A DNA stretch of 64,000 bases from Plantago ovata (lineage: Eukaryota > Streptophyta > Magnoliopsida > Lamiales > Plantaginaceae): assembly GCA_028274465.1 (NCBI GenBank), contig CM051456.1:5209545-5273544 (forward strand), in the 5' to 3' direction. Positions 36,034 through 46,960 of this stretch are shown here, piece by piece. The notes below the pieces were generated by a model. That model was not told the origin of the DNA, made no database searches, and was given only the letters and a program-made list of their open reading frames with translations. Made by a program: the position numbers and the translations under genes. Numbering within the stretch: position 1 is the stretch's first letter; every line of letters starts with the position of its first letter.

Positions 36034-39000
36034 TCAGTCAGCTCCTATATCAGTTGAATTCCATATACATACCTCTAGATCAAGTTTCCCACTCGGATCT
36101 AAGAACCCGAATGGAACAAGAAGAAAATCCACGGGAGGTGATCCCTCGACCCTACCCGGAAAATTGTTAGTGTATGACTTCAATCTGAGACAGCTGTTTC
36201 CTCTTTCAGACACAATAGCATATATATACTGTTCTTCTGATGAACTCGGGCTTACGCAAGTTATCATGACTGTATGGCCGATACTTTCAGTTCCTTTGTT
36301 GAGAAGAAAGACAACCCCATCATTTTCTGCTTGTAAAACAAGGCATGTTTCGTTCTTGTTTAGAGTGACGGGCAGACAAGTGCCGTACTGGAAACGTCTT
36401 CCAGAATCCCAGTGCTTACTGCCAAAATGCTCTGACAACTGCTTAGACGAGCCGATGAAATGGCACTTACGAATGGGGCAAGAACACGGCGCCGAAATGC
36501 ATGTCTCTTCGTGCTCTTTTCTCTTTGTGTAATCCACAATTCGGGAACAACCATATTGGGCGTTACGGCAAGGTGCTTTGACAGGATCATTGACCTCGAT
36601 ATTCATGCAGAGTGCATTGACTTCATCCCCGTTCATGGGCATATTATCCTGTAGTAACATAAATATGACCTCTTCAACCCCATAACTTGGAAATGCTAAC
36701 AATTTAGTCCAGTAATATATTCTTCTAAGATCTCAAACCAGCTCTAGGCAAGTGGTTGCATGATTCACAATTTCACATTTATTTGACATAATAATCTGTA
36801 CTAGAAAGCAAGAATGCCACTTGAAGTATCAACATAGCACTCCCTGCTCCTTGACCAACTTTCTATTTCCATACACCACAGGAAAAAGTTAAATTGTTTC
36901 ATTTTAATACATGACATATATTTTGCTATAACAGCATTTGGACTAATTCAAGTGCTCTGGCAACCTAATGCACGTTCAGTATTTCCTAGAAATTGTGTTA
37001 AATTTCAATGATGGCCGGAGGTGTACATATTATGCGTTTATCTTCAGCAAGGTTGCAATTGTCAAAGCTTCCACATACACTCCACACTAAATGGATTACA
37101 AATTAATGATATTGATAGATGCAAGACAGAAGTCATAGGATTAAGGGACATCCTAATTAGACCAGATATAATTATTCTACCGTCACATTGTAAAATGCCA
37201 AAATCTTCTCCTAACTTTTCTCAAAACACAAATTCACTATCTCTGTAACAGATATGTGTGGTTTAATCCAATTTTCCTTTGGTGACCCTAATTTCCTAAT
37301 TAGAAAGATAAAATAAATTTGTTCTCTATGCTCTATAGAGAAAACATCAGTTACCTCTGCAGTCATCATGCCTCCATTAATTAGATCTTCACTATCCATC
37401 TGTCAAGTCGAAATAAGAATTTATGTGTTAATCAGCTAAACTGCAATACTACTAGTATAAAAGAGATAGCAAGCAAGTGCTAAAATTTGATTGATTATAA
37501 TTGCACTGTACATGATTTTTCGTGAAAAGACAGAAATTGAAACTTTTGCTGAACTTTATAATTGATTCAAAAATACGCTTTTCTGAAATACTTCTATGTT
37601 GGCTAGGATAGTTTGGAATAAAGAAATTTAACTAGAACTACCTGATAGTCATCCTGCTCGAATAAATCATAGTTCTCAATCTCTGGTGGCATCATTATTC
37701 CAGGTGTTAAGTTATCTGCAGGTGCTCTGAACCCCAGCATTCCCACCCCAAGGCCTCTCTCCTTGCAAACAACCTTCATAGAGGGAAAAAAATAAGAATC
37801 AGACACTTATATATGATTGTCCATTTGTCTATACACATGGATACCTAATCATACACAAAGATGTACCTCCCCCGTGCCATAACCACCAAGTTCGCGTTCT
37901 TGCTTCTCTCTTTCACAAATTTCTTCCTCGCCCCATGATGTCAGGCATGGAAAATTAGCTGGGGATAATTCAGATGGTTCCCCAACAGCAACACTCTCGT
38001 AGTAAAACAGCTATTACAAAAGTGAACTTGGTTAGAATGTCAAGAAGACGAGATATTTATAATTTCATGAAGGAAATGTATGCAAGCCAAATCCCCTCAT
38101 GTCATCTTAGTGCATAGAAACCCCCTTGTGTTTATAAGCGGTCCAACTGACAAAACCTCTTTTTTCCATGTTTAGAAGATTTTTGGTGCAAAAAAGAGTT
38201 AACACAATTTGGAACAAGGGTTTGAAATATTATGAAACACAAGGAGGATCTGTGCACAAGAAATGATGGGAGGATATACTGCAGATAGCAGAGGGTTTTA
38301 TGCTATTATCCGTGATTTTATCATTAATTATCACCTGCAGAAATAAAAGACAACCACCAACTGCACGCTGCTTTCCTTGACGATACCGTGCTACTTCTCG
38401 AACCAGTCGGTCAAGTAAAAACTTTCCCCAATTGTACTGGTGAATAAGATCCATATTTGTGAGGAAGTGAAGAAACGACGGACTGACGTCCAGCCTAGCA
38501 GTGGGGCACAAAAGAGTGCCTAAGACATAAAGGAGAAAGGATCTCTTGAAATCCTCTCCAGCTTCTGGGTCTGCCAACCGTTCCTCTAGAAGACGCACAG
38601 AAATGCCACGATTTGTGGCACTGTACTTCTTACGTAACTCAGCAATTACCTCATCCGGTCCAGAGTTCACGACATCCTTACCACTGGAAGCCAATCCCAT
38701 CACGAGTTCAACATCCCTCGGGGTTAAGGGAATTCGCTCACCACAGATTTCCAGGCTGCGTCGGACTGTATTGAACCTCTCTAAGAGCCACAGACATAGA
38801 CTGCGCCTCAGTGTTCGGCATCTGAGATTAAGTATACTACCAAACCCCATGCTCTTCACGGCAGCTTTCTGGTCAGGACTGAGCCGTTGCAACACATTCA
38901 ACAGCCGGCCAGGAGAGCACCTAGTGACAAGTTTGGTCTACAGCATAAAGGGTTATGATTAATAATTATCTCAGTTACATGCTGCATGTGGTAAGCTGGA

Positions 39001-39537
39001 AACTATTTCAAAAAATTACCTGTCTTCTTGGCTTAGGAGCCCGGGCAGGTGTAGCACTCAAGTACTTATCCCATACTTCACGAGCACGGCTAGTGTATTT
39101 TGCTTTCTCTTCGGGGCCCATCAGTTTCCAAGCATCTGAAGCCGCTTTTGTAGCCTGAAAATAAAATCAGCACTCAGTAAATTTTTAACCAACTAATAAA
39201 ATAAATTAATCTATATTATGATAAAAGCAGCGGCACTCACCACTTTCAAGCCAGAAGATTCAGGGTGGGAGGCGGTATACTCCTTTATAAATTCACGGCT
39301 GAAAGATTTCATTATTTCATTAGTGTGATAGAAATTCTATTATCTAAAATTAAAAGAAGAAACTACAGGATACATTTAGATTTAAATTACAGCACATAAG
39401 TACCTAAAATGTACCCAGGAGCATGCTGGACGGGATGCACCCTCTTGCTTCTTCTTCTTTCTTTTCCTATTCCCGTCTGACTCGCTGAATTCATGTTCAC
39501 TTCTCAAGACAACCAACATTTCATCTTCATCAGGTAC
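36034..39537 (-). CDS. Chimeric protein: HMG box + plant-mobile/DUF1985-like domain + SIAH-type zinc finger and substrate-binding domain
   Basis: Eight exons: 39404-39537, 39241-39298, 39020-39154, 38335-38937, 37867-38010, 37642-37773, 37355-37399, 36034-36648. They keep one frame for 621 residues from the first codon shown. Residues about 20-33 are a basic cluster (NRKRKKKKQ), a likely nuclear signal. An HMG box follows (about 40-105): CSWVHFSREFIKEYTASHPE, then ASDAWKLMGPEEKAKYTSRA, then REVWDKYLSA. Next is a helical domain (about 130-310) with MGFGSILNLRCRTLRRSLCL, IPLTPRDVELVMGLASSGKD, and FKRSFLLYVLGTLLCPTARL, as in plant-mobile/DUF1985-like proteins. The C-terminal 205 residues are a SINA/SIAH module: APCRNAQYGCSRIV with HEETC, then APCSCPIRKCHFIGSSKQLS and H-x4-H, then the beta domain. 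There is no RING. The true start is uncertain: ATG at DEM inside the first exon, or an upstream exon near 40350 (ATG AAT ATG|gt). It could instead be two genes, the second starting at 37399 (MDSEDLING). Confidence 0.75.
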
Positions 39538-40980
39538 CTTAGGTAAGAACAGCAATACTGTCACCATATAGTTTTTAAGGACTGTAATACTAATCAACGT
39601 ATCACATAAAGCAGCATCAATTACTAGGCTCACTGTTTAAACTTAATCTATTCCCAGTCCTCAATTTACTCTTAAAAATAGTTCAAAGAATCAACTAAGG
39701 TGGCATAGAATGTTAACCGTCCTAGCATTAATGAATTCACATTCAGCACGGTAACAATATTCTGCAGTAGTGAGCTTCTTATAGCAAATGAACAACACAA
39801 AGATTCCTCCAAAGCTCTTATGGGTTCAAAACAAGAAATAACGTTACACTGGAATTATAGCTTGCCCCTTTTATACGGTGCAAAACGCGACATGGGTTTC
39901 ATTACTCGGACAATACAATACGGCAATAACAAGCCCCAAAGTTTTAGCACCTAACATCATCATCTACAGTGCCTAAACGATAGCCATTTTAATATTACAT
40001 TTAATTATTGACTCTAATATCTCCACAGTTGAAACTTCGAATGACTCGAAACTTAAACCATTTCAACATTCTTACTGGCCTAATCCAATTATACACCTAT
40101 ACTATCAGAAACTAAGAAAATGCATCCTCCAAACCAAACTTGGTGCAGAAAGTTGGTAACACATATTTGACGAAATAAGGAGAAAATTTTTTACAAAAAG
40201 GGAAGCACAATAAAATCTATCTGTAAACGAAATACCCAATTCGAGAATATAAATTGCACATTCGAAAACAATTAATCAAAATTAGAAGCGGAATTTGAAA
40301 GAAAATTAAAATAAAATGTAATAAGAGTTGAGAAAGGAAGAAAAAGAACCATATTCATAGATGATGATGTAGAGATTGGAGACTCCGGCGAAGAAACGGC
40401 GATCACCGCCACCGTCAGCTGAGTGTTTTATTGTCTTTGTGGCATTGGAATTGGAAAGAAAACTCACTACGCGCGTTTGGTGATCTCCAATTGTGCATTC
40501 TAGGGTTGTACCTTCCGGCTTTGTTCGTACCAATTTACCATCAAAGTCCTTTTTACTTTTATTTTTTATAATATGGTATTGGGGAGTGGACTTTCTAGGA
40601 ATAATTTCGATTTTCATCGACTATAATCAACATGTCAGCTTTTGTAAGATTTTGATTGAAAATATGTTTGCTATACCAAAATAACATTTCAAAATTTTAA
40701 TCTCAAAATCCGCTCTTAAACAACCCGTAATCATCATATATATAGGTGTTTGGGAGCTCAAATATCATGTGCTCAGTTTCGAAATTGATTTTAAATCAAA
40801 TAAAAAATTGATCGCTTATACCAAAATTACATTTTCTCGCAAAATCTATACATTTTCTCTCCTCGGGTCATTTTATCGTATTAAAATAAATAAAATTAGT
40901 ACTAAATTACTATTATTATTCATCCAAAAACAATAGAGTATGTTAGTTATTCGCAAAAATTATAAATTATTTATATGACC

Positions 40981-41469
40981 CTATGTTTAAGATCTCGCCG
41001 GGTCAACCCAGGTTAACCAGGTTTCGGTGCCCTTCGCGGGACGAAACCACAAAAACTCGGGAAAATATCGGAACCCGGGATTTTTCCGAGTTTTTAGCCG
41101 GTCAACCCGGGTTTTTAAATTTAAAAAAAAAAAACTTAACTTTTATCTTAAACTTGTTTGTTTAGATTATTGTAATATTTGAAGTTTGAACTTGTTTGTT
41201 TGGTTTGGAACATTGTAATGTTCTAATGATGTACTACTATGAGTCTATGACTTTATTTTGGTTTCTATAAATTTATATGACATTTATGTTTAAATTTTCA
41301 ATGTCATTTGTTGATAAATAATTAAATATGTATAGTATTTAATATATGTAATTTTACATATTTTTTATATATTCCGAGACAACTCCAAGACAAATGTTCA
41401 AGATGACCCGGGTCGACCCTTCTCAGGAGGCCGTCCGAGATGGCATCCGAGACGAGATCTTAAACATAG
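40981..41469. mobile_element. Non-autonomous DNA transposon with target-site duplication
   Basis: The ends ctatgtttaagatctcg and cgagatcttaaacatag are perfect 17-base inverted repeats. They are flanked on the left by atatgacc (40973-40980) and on the right by atatgacc (41470-41477), an 8-base direct repeat. If the outermost base is assigned to the duplication, it becomes 9 bases. The interior holds further inverted motifs (gggtcaaccc and gacccgggtcgaccc). An 8-base duplication suggests hAT, a 9-base one Mutator. Confidence 0.8.
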
Positions 41470-41585
41470 ATATGACCCATATAACCCATATGGTGTTAAT
41501 GTTTTCAATACTCCGACTATTACTCAACGATTTTCCATTATGTTGAGATCTTGGATTGGATTAGACTCAAGTTCGTCTTCGAGTA

Positions 41586-41680
41586 TTTGAGCTCTGTTCT
41601 CTTCGTCTGAACTGAATTAACTTAATAAAGCTGAACTGTACTGAATTTAACGGACCTGGACTGAACTGAAATGAAGAATT
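41586..41680. repeat. Dispersed 'ctgaactgaa' repeat, copy 5
   Basis: It begins gctctgttctcttcgtctga, the shared terminus of this repeat family, and continues with degenerate actgaattaacttaataaag/ctgaactgaaatg units. Confidence 0.55.
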
Positions 41681-41691
41681 TTTTAGTAATA

Positions 41692-41775
41692 GTAATAGTA
41701 ATAATAATAATATTATTGTTATTATTATTATTATCATTATTATTATTATTATTATTATGGTTATTATTTATTTAT
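41692..41775. repeat. Trinucleotide (att/taa) microsatellite
   Basis: An imperfect run of taa units passes into att units over about 84 bases, next to the preceding repeat. Confidence 0.9.
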
Positions 41776-41878
41776 CAACATTAAAAAAATATATACTTAA
41801 ATGCTATCCATTTTAAACTATTTAAGTTGCCTTATATTTAGTTTCGAATTTCGACCATAGAAAACAAATACACTTTAA

Positions 41879-44800
41879 AAAAATGAACTTGTACGGATGA
41901 ACTTTGACTATAAATTATTTGTCGATTGGGATTGTAGTGATTCCGTTTTCTCTCTGTCGTGTCGTTTGGGTTTGTTTTTTTTGGTCGGTTGTTTGGGTCT
42001 CGTCGTGTTTTGGTTGTTTGGGTCTCGTCGTGTTTTGTGTGTGCTGTGCCATTTGGTGCCGGCGGTTTCTCTGTTGCTCTTGGTTGGCCGTTTGGCCTCT
42101 TGATCGGCCGTTTCATCAGCCGGTGCGGCCGCTTCTCTGTTCTGTTTTCTCTGTTTAGTCATCAGCTGGTTGTTTGCTGTTGATTGCCGTTTTGGTCTCT
42201 GTGGGGTTGTTTCATTGCCGTGGTTGCTATTACTTGCCGTTTTGGACTCGGTTTGGTTACTGTGGTTGCTGTTGGGTCTGTTTGTTTGGTTGCTGGCCGT
42301 TCTTGGGTTCTGCGTTCGGCCCTCTCTGTTCTTGGGTTCTGGTTTTGTGTGTGTGTTTGGGTTTGTGCGTGTCCCGTATGTCTCGGATGGATGGGGGAAA
42401 GATTCTTTGTTTTTTGCGCGGGCATGACAGTTGTGGTGGACGAGTGGGTGGAGCGTTCGCTAAGACCTATTTCATCACTCACTTGCGCACTCAGCATTTT
42501 AAGTCGGACGAATTGAAAGCCTCTTACAAGGCGCGTATCGCCAGCGACCTCTCTCTGTTTTCGGCTTTGGATCTCGCACTCCATCAGGCAGGCATTTGGT
42601 TGTGTGGCGAATGTTTTAGCACTCACACTTTCACTAAAACCTGCAAGCATGTCGATGGGAGTGTGGTCCTTGCGCCAGACCGTGCAGACTCTGCTATCCT
42701 TGATATCCCGGTTCCTGTTGGTGATATAGGGCCGGTGGGGCCTGTTGCAGGCTCTGCTGGGGAGTCGGGGGGGTCTCAGGTTCGGATCCACTGTGTTTTG
42801 ATATTGATCTCCTGGACCGTGTCTTTTCGCTACCTGTGCGGACGGTTAAGTGCATTCCTCCTAAGTTGAGGCTCGGGTTTGCCAGGGTGTTCCTCAGTGC
42901 TCTTGATCTGGTCCTTGCGTGCCCTGGGGACTTATCGGCCTGGGTGCAACTTCTTGTTCTGCCTCGGTGCACCCTTGCTGTTTTTGTGCCGTCCAGTAGG
43001 GCACAACGTCGTTCTGGGGAGAGGGTGCGACGGCAATTTGAGGGCATTTCTAGTGCCATTGCACGCTGGAGAGACCCTGGGGACCGGTTGGGTTTGGTGA
43101 GGGACTGTTTGTCGGCTGTTTATTCACCCCCTCGGGGTTTTTCAGAGCCTTTTGATGCTGAGGAGGCTAATTTATCCCAGTGTATGCGCAAGCTGAGTGA
43201 CGGGCACTTTACGGCTGCTATTAAGGTCCTCACCTCTTCTGGGGTTGCCCCTGATACCGCTAACACCTTGGCTGAGTTGGAATCTAAGCACCCATTTGCC
43301 CCACCACCGGTTGTACCTCTTTCGTTGCCTGAGGAGGATGCTCTGTCAGTTCAGAAAGACCTTGTGTTGAATAGGATTCGGAGTTTCCCCAAAGGTACTT
43401 CCTGCGGTCGCGATGGTCTCAGAGCCCAACATTTGTTGGATATTTTAGGGGGTGCTGCTACTGCTGTTTCTGATGGCCTGTTGGCATCTATCACTGGGGT
43501 TGTTAACCTTTTTCTGTCGGGTAAGTGTCCTAGTTTGCTTGGGGAATTTATTGCCAGTGCCCCTTTGACTCCTCTTGTTAAGCCAGGAGGGGGTGTTCGT
43601 CCCATTGCCATGGGTACTGTTTGGCGGAGGCTGGTTTCTAAGGTGGCTTCTTCCTCGGTTGGGAACTTGGTGGCGTCGTACTTGCAGGATTTTCAGTTTG
43701 GTGTTGGGGTCTCGGGTGGGTGTGAGGCTGTTCTTCATTCTGTCAACAGGTTTGTGGAAGCTAGAGGAGCCGATGTCGGGCTCTCTATGCTTTTGGTGGA
43801 TTTTAAGAACGCGTTTAACTTGGTTGACAGGAGTGCCCTACTTCGAGAGACTCGGTTGCGGTGTCCAGCCATCTCGCCTTGGGTTGAGTTTTGTTATTCT
43901 CGGCCCGCTCGGCTTTACTATGGGGACTCGGTTCTTCGGTCGTGTCAGGGGGTTCAGCAAGGGGATCCTTTGGGTCCTTTATTGTTCTCGCTGGTTTTGC
44001 ATCCGTTGGTCCACGCCATTCATCAGTCTTGTGAGCTTTCTCTGCAGGCTTGGTATCTTGATGACGGCACTATCATTGGTGATACTCTTATGGTTGCCAA
44101 GGCGCTCGATATTATCCGTGTTGAGGGACCAGCTCGTGGGTTGCATCTGAATGTCGATAAGACTGAGCTTTTTTGGCCAGTGGAGGACCCTCGTGGCAGG
44201 GTGGCTGGCCTTTTCCCGCCTTCTATCTCTCGTCCGCTTCGGGGGGTCAAGCTCCTTGGGGGCTCTGTTAGTGCGGATTCTGGGTTTTGCCTTGATCTAG
44301 TTGCACGCCGGGTTTCCAAGACCATCTCTTTGTTGGAGGCTATCCGCAAGCTTGATGATCCCCAGTGTGAGCTTCTTCTTCTTCGCAATTGTGCGGGGGT
44401 GGCGAAGTTATCTTATGCTTTGAGGACCTGCCCTCCGTTGGCTTGTGGTGATGCTCTAGTCCAGTTTGATCTTGCCTTGCGTACTTCTTTGGAGACGATC
44501 GTTACAGGTTCAGGGCCTGGTTTCGGGGATTGGCAGTGGCGGCTTGCCACCCTTCCCATCAGACTTGGCGGTCTGGGGGTCTTATGTGCGGCGGATGTCA
44601 GTCAGTATGCTTTTCTCGCTTCTCGCTTGCAGTCCAGCTCCTTGCAGGATCGGATTCTGTTGAGGTCCGGGGTTATTTCTTCTGGTCCTACCTTTCAGAC
44701 TGCCCTTGAAAGTTTCACGACCTTTTGTGGTGTTGATGTGCTCTCTGTTTCATCTAGCTCTCCTGCCCCCCAGTTTATGAAGTCTTTGGCAAATAGTTAT

Positions 44801-45600
44801 TTTGGAGTCATTGATGCACAGTTGCCCTCTCGGGTTGGGTTGAGTCAGCGGCAGAAGGCTCTTCTTAGTTGCATTCGTGCACCTCATGCGCAGGATTACT
44901 TACTCACCATTCCTATTGATGGGTTGGGACAGCGGATGAACCCGCGACAGTTTCGGGCTGTGTTGTGTTATCGTCTTGCAGTCCCTTTGTTCCCCGCTGG
45001 TTCCTCTTGCTCGAGTTGTCGTGCGCGACGGATGGATCAATGGGGTGACCATGCTGTCCATTGTTCTAGTGAGGTTGGGGTGAAGTTTCGGCACAACCTT
45101 GTGCGTGATACCTTGGCTGACATCTGTTCAAGGGTTGGAGTGGTAGTGCGTAAAGAGGCCCCTATGGGGTTCCTCTCCGATGATGGACGGGACCTTCGCC
45201 CGGCAGACTTGTTATTATACAATTGGGCCCAAGGTCGGGATGCCTGCTTGGATGTTACGGGTGTCTCTCCCTTTGCAGGGGGGGTTTGGATTCTTGGGTA
45301 CCTGGCGCTGCGTTGCAGTCTGCTGTTCAGAAGAAGAAGAGCAAGTATTCTTCTAAGTGTGCAGAGCACGGCTACTCTTTTATCCCGTTTGCCTTCTCAA
45401 CTTTTGGGGAGCTCGATGCGGAGGCCCTGGCTACTTTTTCGCGCCTTAAGCGCATGTGTGTTAGCCATTCCAATGATGTTAGGAGTGGTGTTTTCCTTTT
45501 TTCTAGACTTAGCTTTTGTATACAGAAAGGGGTGGGTGCACAGCTTGTCTCCCGACTCCCTTCCAATTTTGTGTGAATAATAAAAGTATAAAAAAAAAAA
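41879..45600 (+). mobile_element. Non-LTR retrotransposon with RT and restriction-like endonuclease
   Basis: A GC-rich block in AT-rich DNA that ends in a run of 11 A at 45590-45600, shortly after the stop codon. The 5' limit is uncertain (41879 to about 41935). A short direct repeat actttaa occurs at 41872-41878 and just after the A-tail, and may be the target duplication. The leader (about 41935-42377) is rich in T and G and contains a perfect 25-base tandem duplication at 41988-42012 and 42013-42037. Coding content is described in the entry for 42378-45576. No LTRs and no apurinic endonuclease domain are seen, so it is not of the L1 or RTE type common in plants. Confidence 0.85.
42378..45576 (+). 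pseudogene. Retrotransposon polyprotein (zinc finger - reverse transcriptase - CCHC - restriction-like endonuclease), broken by two frame changes
   Basis: Three open segments in successive frames form one family-like protein of about 1,065 residues. Segment 1 (42378-42773) starts MSRMDGGKILCFLRGHDSC and holds a finger-like C..C..HLRTQH and a second cluster WLCGECFSTHTFTKTCKH. Segment 2 (to about 45284) is the long RT part. It has MLLVDFKNAFNLVDR (motif A), CQGVQQGDPLGPLLFSL (B), AWYLDDGTIIGD (C, catalytic DD), GLHLNVDKTELFW (D) and VKLLGGSV (E). Then comes CSSCRARRMDQWGDHAVHC (a CCHC-type finger), followed by DLRPADLLLYNW and CLDVTGVSP, matching the PD...D core of restriction-like endonucleases. 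Segment 3 (to the stop at 45574-45576) carries the tail SWVPGAALQSAVQKKKSKYS and GVGAQLVSRLPSNFV. Each junction is a minus-one change at seven consecutive Gs (42767-42773 and 45278-45284). Confidence 0.85.
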
Positions 45601-46205
45601 CTTTAATAATATATAATAAAATTAGAGTATGAAATATATGTAATTTAATTTTATTATATGTTTTTGATATAATTTAATAGTTATGTGTTATCAAAGTATA
45701 TACAAAATCAAATCAATTACTAGTACTAGAATTCATAGATATAAACTATGTAAAATATAATTTTATTTTAATAATAGTAAGAATTTAAAAAACAAAATAA
45801 TAATAATAATGTCATTAATTATTTTTTCATTAAAATTTAGAATTTATTAGAGTTAAAATGGGACTACTAAAAAGTCAACAAAACAATAAAGAAATAACCG
45901 GGAGAGGGGGAGTATATGAAAGTGTTGTATTACGATTTTTATCATTTCCTGTGACATGGTCGGAGTTTTTGATCGATCGTCTAATATATATATATGTATG
46001 CATGATTCCGCGTTACTTATGGCTCCTGAAAAAGTAAATCTTAACATACGATAGATGGCACTTTGGTCTTTGGTGGATCAGTTAACTGGACTCGTACTTG
46101 CTTCCGGGAATGATTTCGTCTCCCAAAATTAACATGTGATTTCTGGCAAGATATTGTGCCCAAAAATAAAAAGTAACATTTTCATATATATCAATCATCG
46201 TAAAA
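45601..46205. other. AT-rich intergenic flank of the retrotransposon
   Basis: No coding sequence. Composition returns abruptly to AT-rich after the A-tail. Confidence 0.5.
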
Positions 46206-46960
46206 ATGGCCTTGTTGAAACATTTGATGAAAATGAATCAACATCCAAACCGACAAAGCACGGAGGAACAGGCTACTGCCCGACCTCCACCACTAAAACC
46301 TCCAGATCCAAAGTCATGGAAACAGGTATTGGAATCACGGGTAGAGGAAGAGGAGTCACCATCTTCACAGGAAAATCAAATGGAGGATGAAAAGGATCAT
46401 TCATATCCTAGTTTGATAGCTAGAGGACCGCTAAAAGACCACTACCAAGAGCATGTGTATTTAATTTAAGAACGGGCTCACTAATTTGGGGAAGTTGTCC
46501 TCCTTACAGAAGTTTACAGGAACCACAACCAGCAATTAAGTGATTCAATCCCTTTCCATAATTCTCTCATGAGCTTGATTTGGCAGAAATGATGGCCAAG
46601 AGCTTTGATAATCCAAACTATAGGACTAAGCATAACCTAGCTAAGCATAATTTTGTATTAAATAGGTCTCGATCCCTAACAGTGCTAAGCATCTCCAAGG
46701 TATTTGCCTATTTGGGGTACCTTGATAATATCAGCAGTGTCCCATATGCTAAGAATGCCCTCTTGGCTCGGGCACTTTCTGCACAAGGTCACAATGGAAT
46801 CCTTAGATTGGGATTATTCGACAAGATCGATTACACCAGCATCGATCCTTTCCAGCTTTTGCGGCTGCAGTGTGTGCTCATTTACACGTACGGTTCTGTA
46901 ATTAAGCTCATCGAGCCGTACGTAATGAAAGATTTTTACCTGAAAAACATCAACAATTAA
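46206..46960 (+). pseudogene. Two unrecognised open frames, possibly remnants of one gene
   Basis: Frame 46206-46469 encodes 87 residues with a proline-rich KPPDPKSWKQVLESRVEEEE segment. Frame 46580-46960 encodes 126 residues including YAKNALLARALSAQGHNGIL and RLGLFDKIDY. The second vaguely recalls the region following F-boxes in plant proteins that count small TPR-like repeats, but the match is too weak to name. The two frames are in different registers and separated by about 110 bases; an intron or a frameshift could join them. The codon composition looks more protein-like than the surroundings, which is why I report it. Confidence 0.3.

Larger units (their letters stand above)
40350..41885. 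other. Upstream region with a MITE, a repeat and a microsatellite
   Basis: It probably contains the 5' leader exon and promoter of the HMG/SIAH gene up to about 40620. Beyond that lie the element at 40981-41469, the 'ctgaact' repeat at 41586-41680 and an att/taa microsatellite at 41692-41775. No other gene is seen. Confidence 0.5.

Noticed and set aside
38230..38334. Alternative C-terminus of the HMG gene, reading through the donor at 38334 to a stop at 38230
   Set aside because: The residues after FLQ (VIINDKITDNSIKPSA) look like intron translation, and the donor CTGCAG|gtgata with in-phase downstream exons is convincing. An alternative retained-intron form is not excluded.
42162..42791. 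209-residue open frame on the - strand
   Set aside because: It is antisense to the GC-rich retrotransposon and resembles no family.
43575..44150. 191-residue + strand frame inside the retrotransposon
   Set aside because: It overlaps the RT core in another frame; RT motifs lie only in the main frame.
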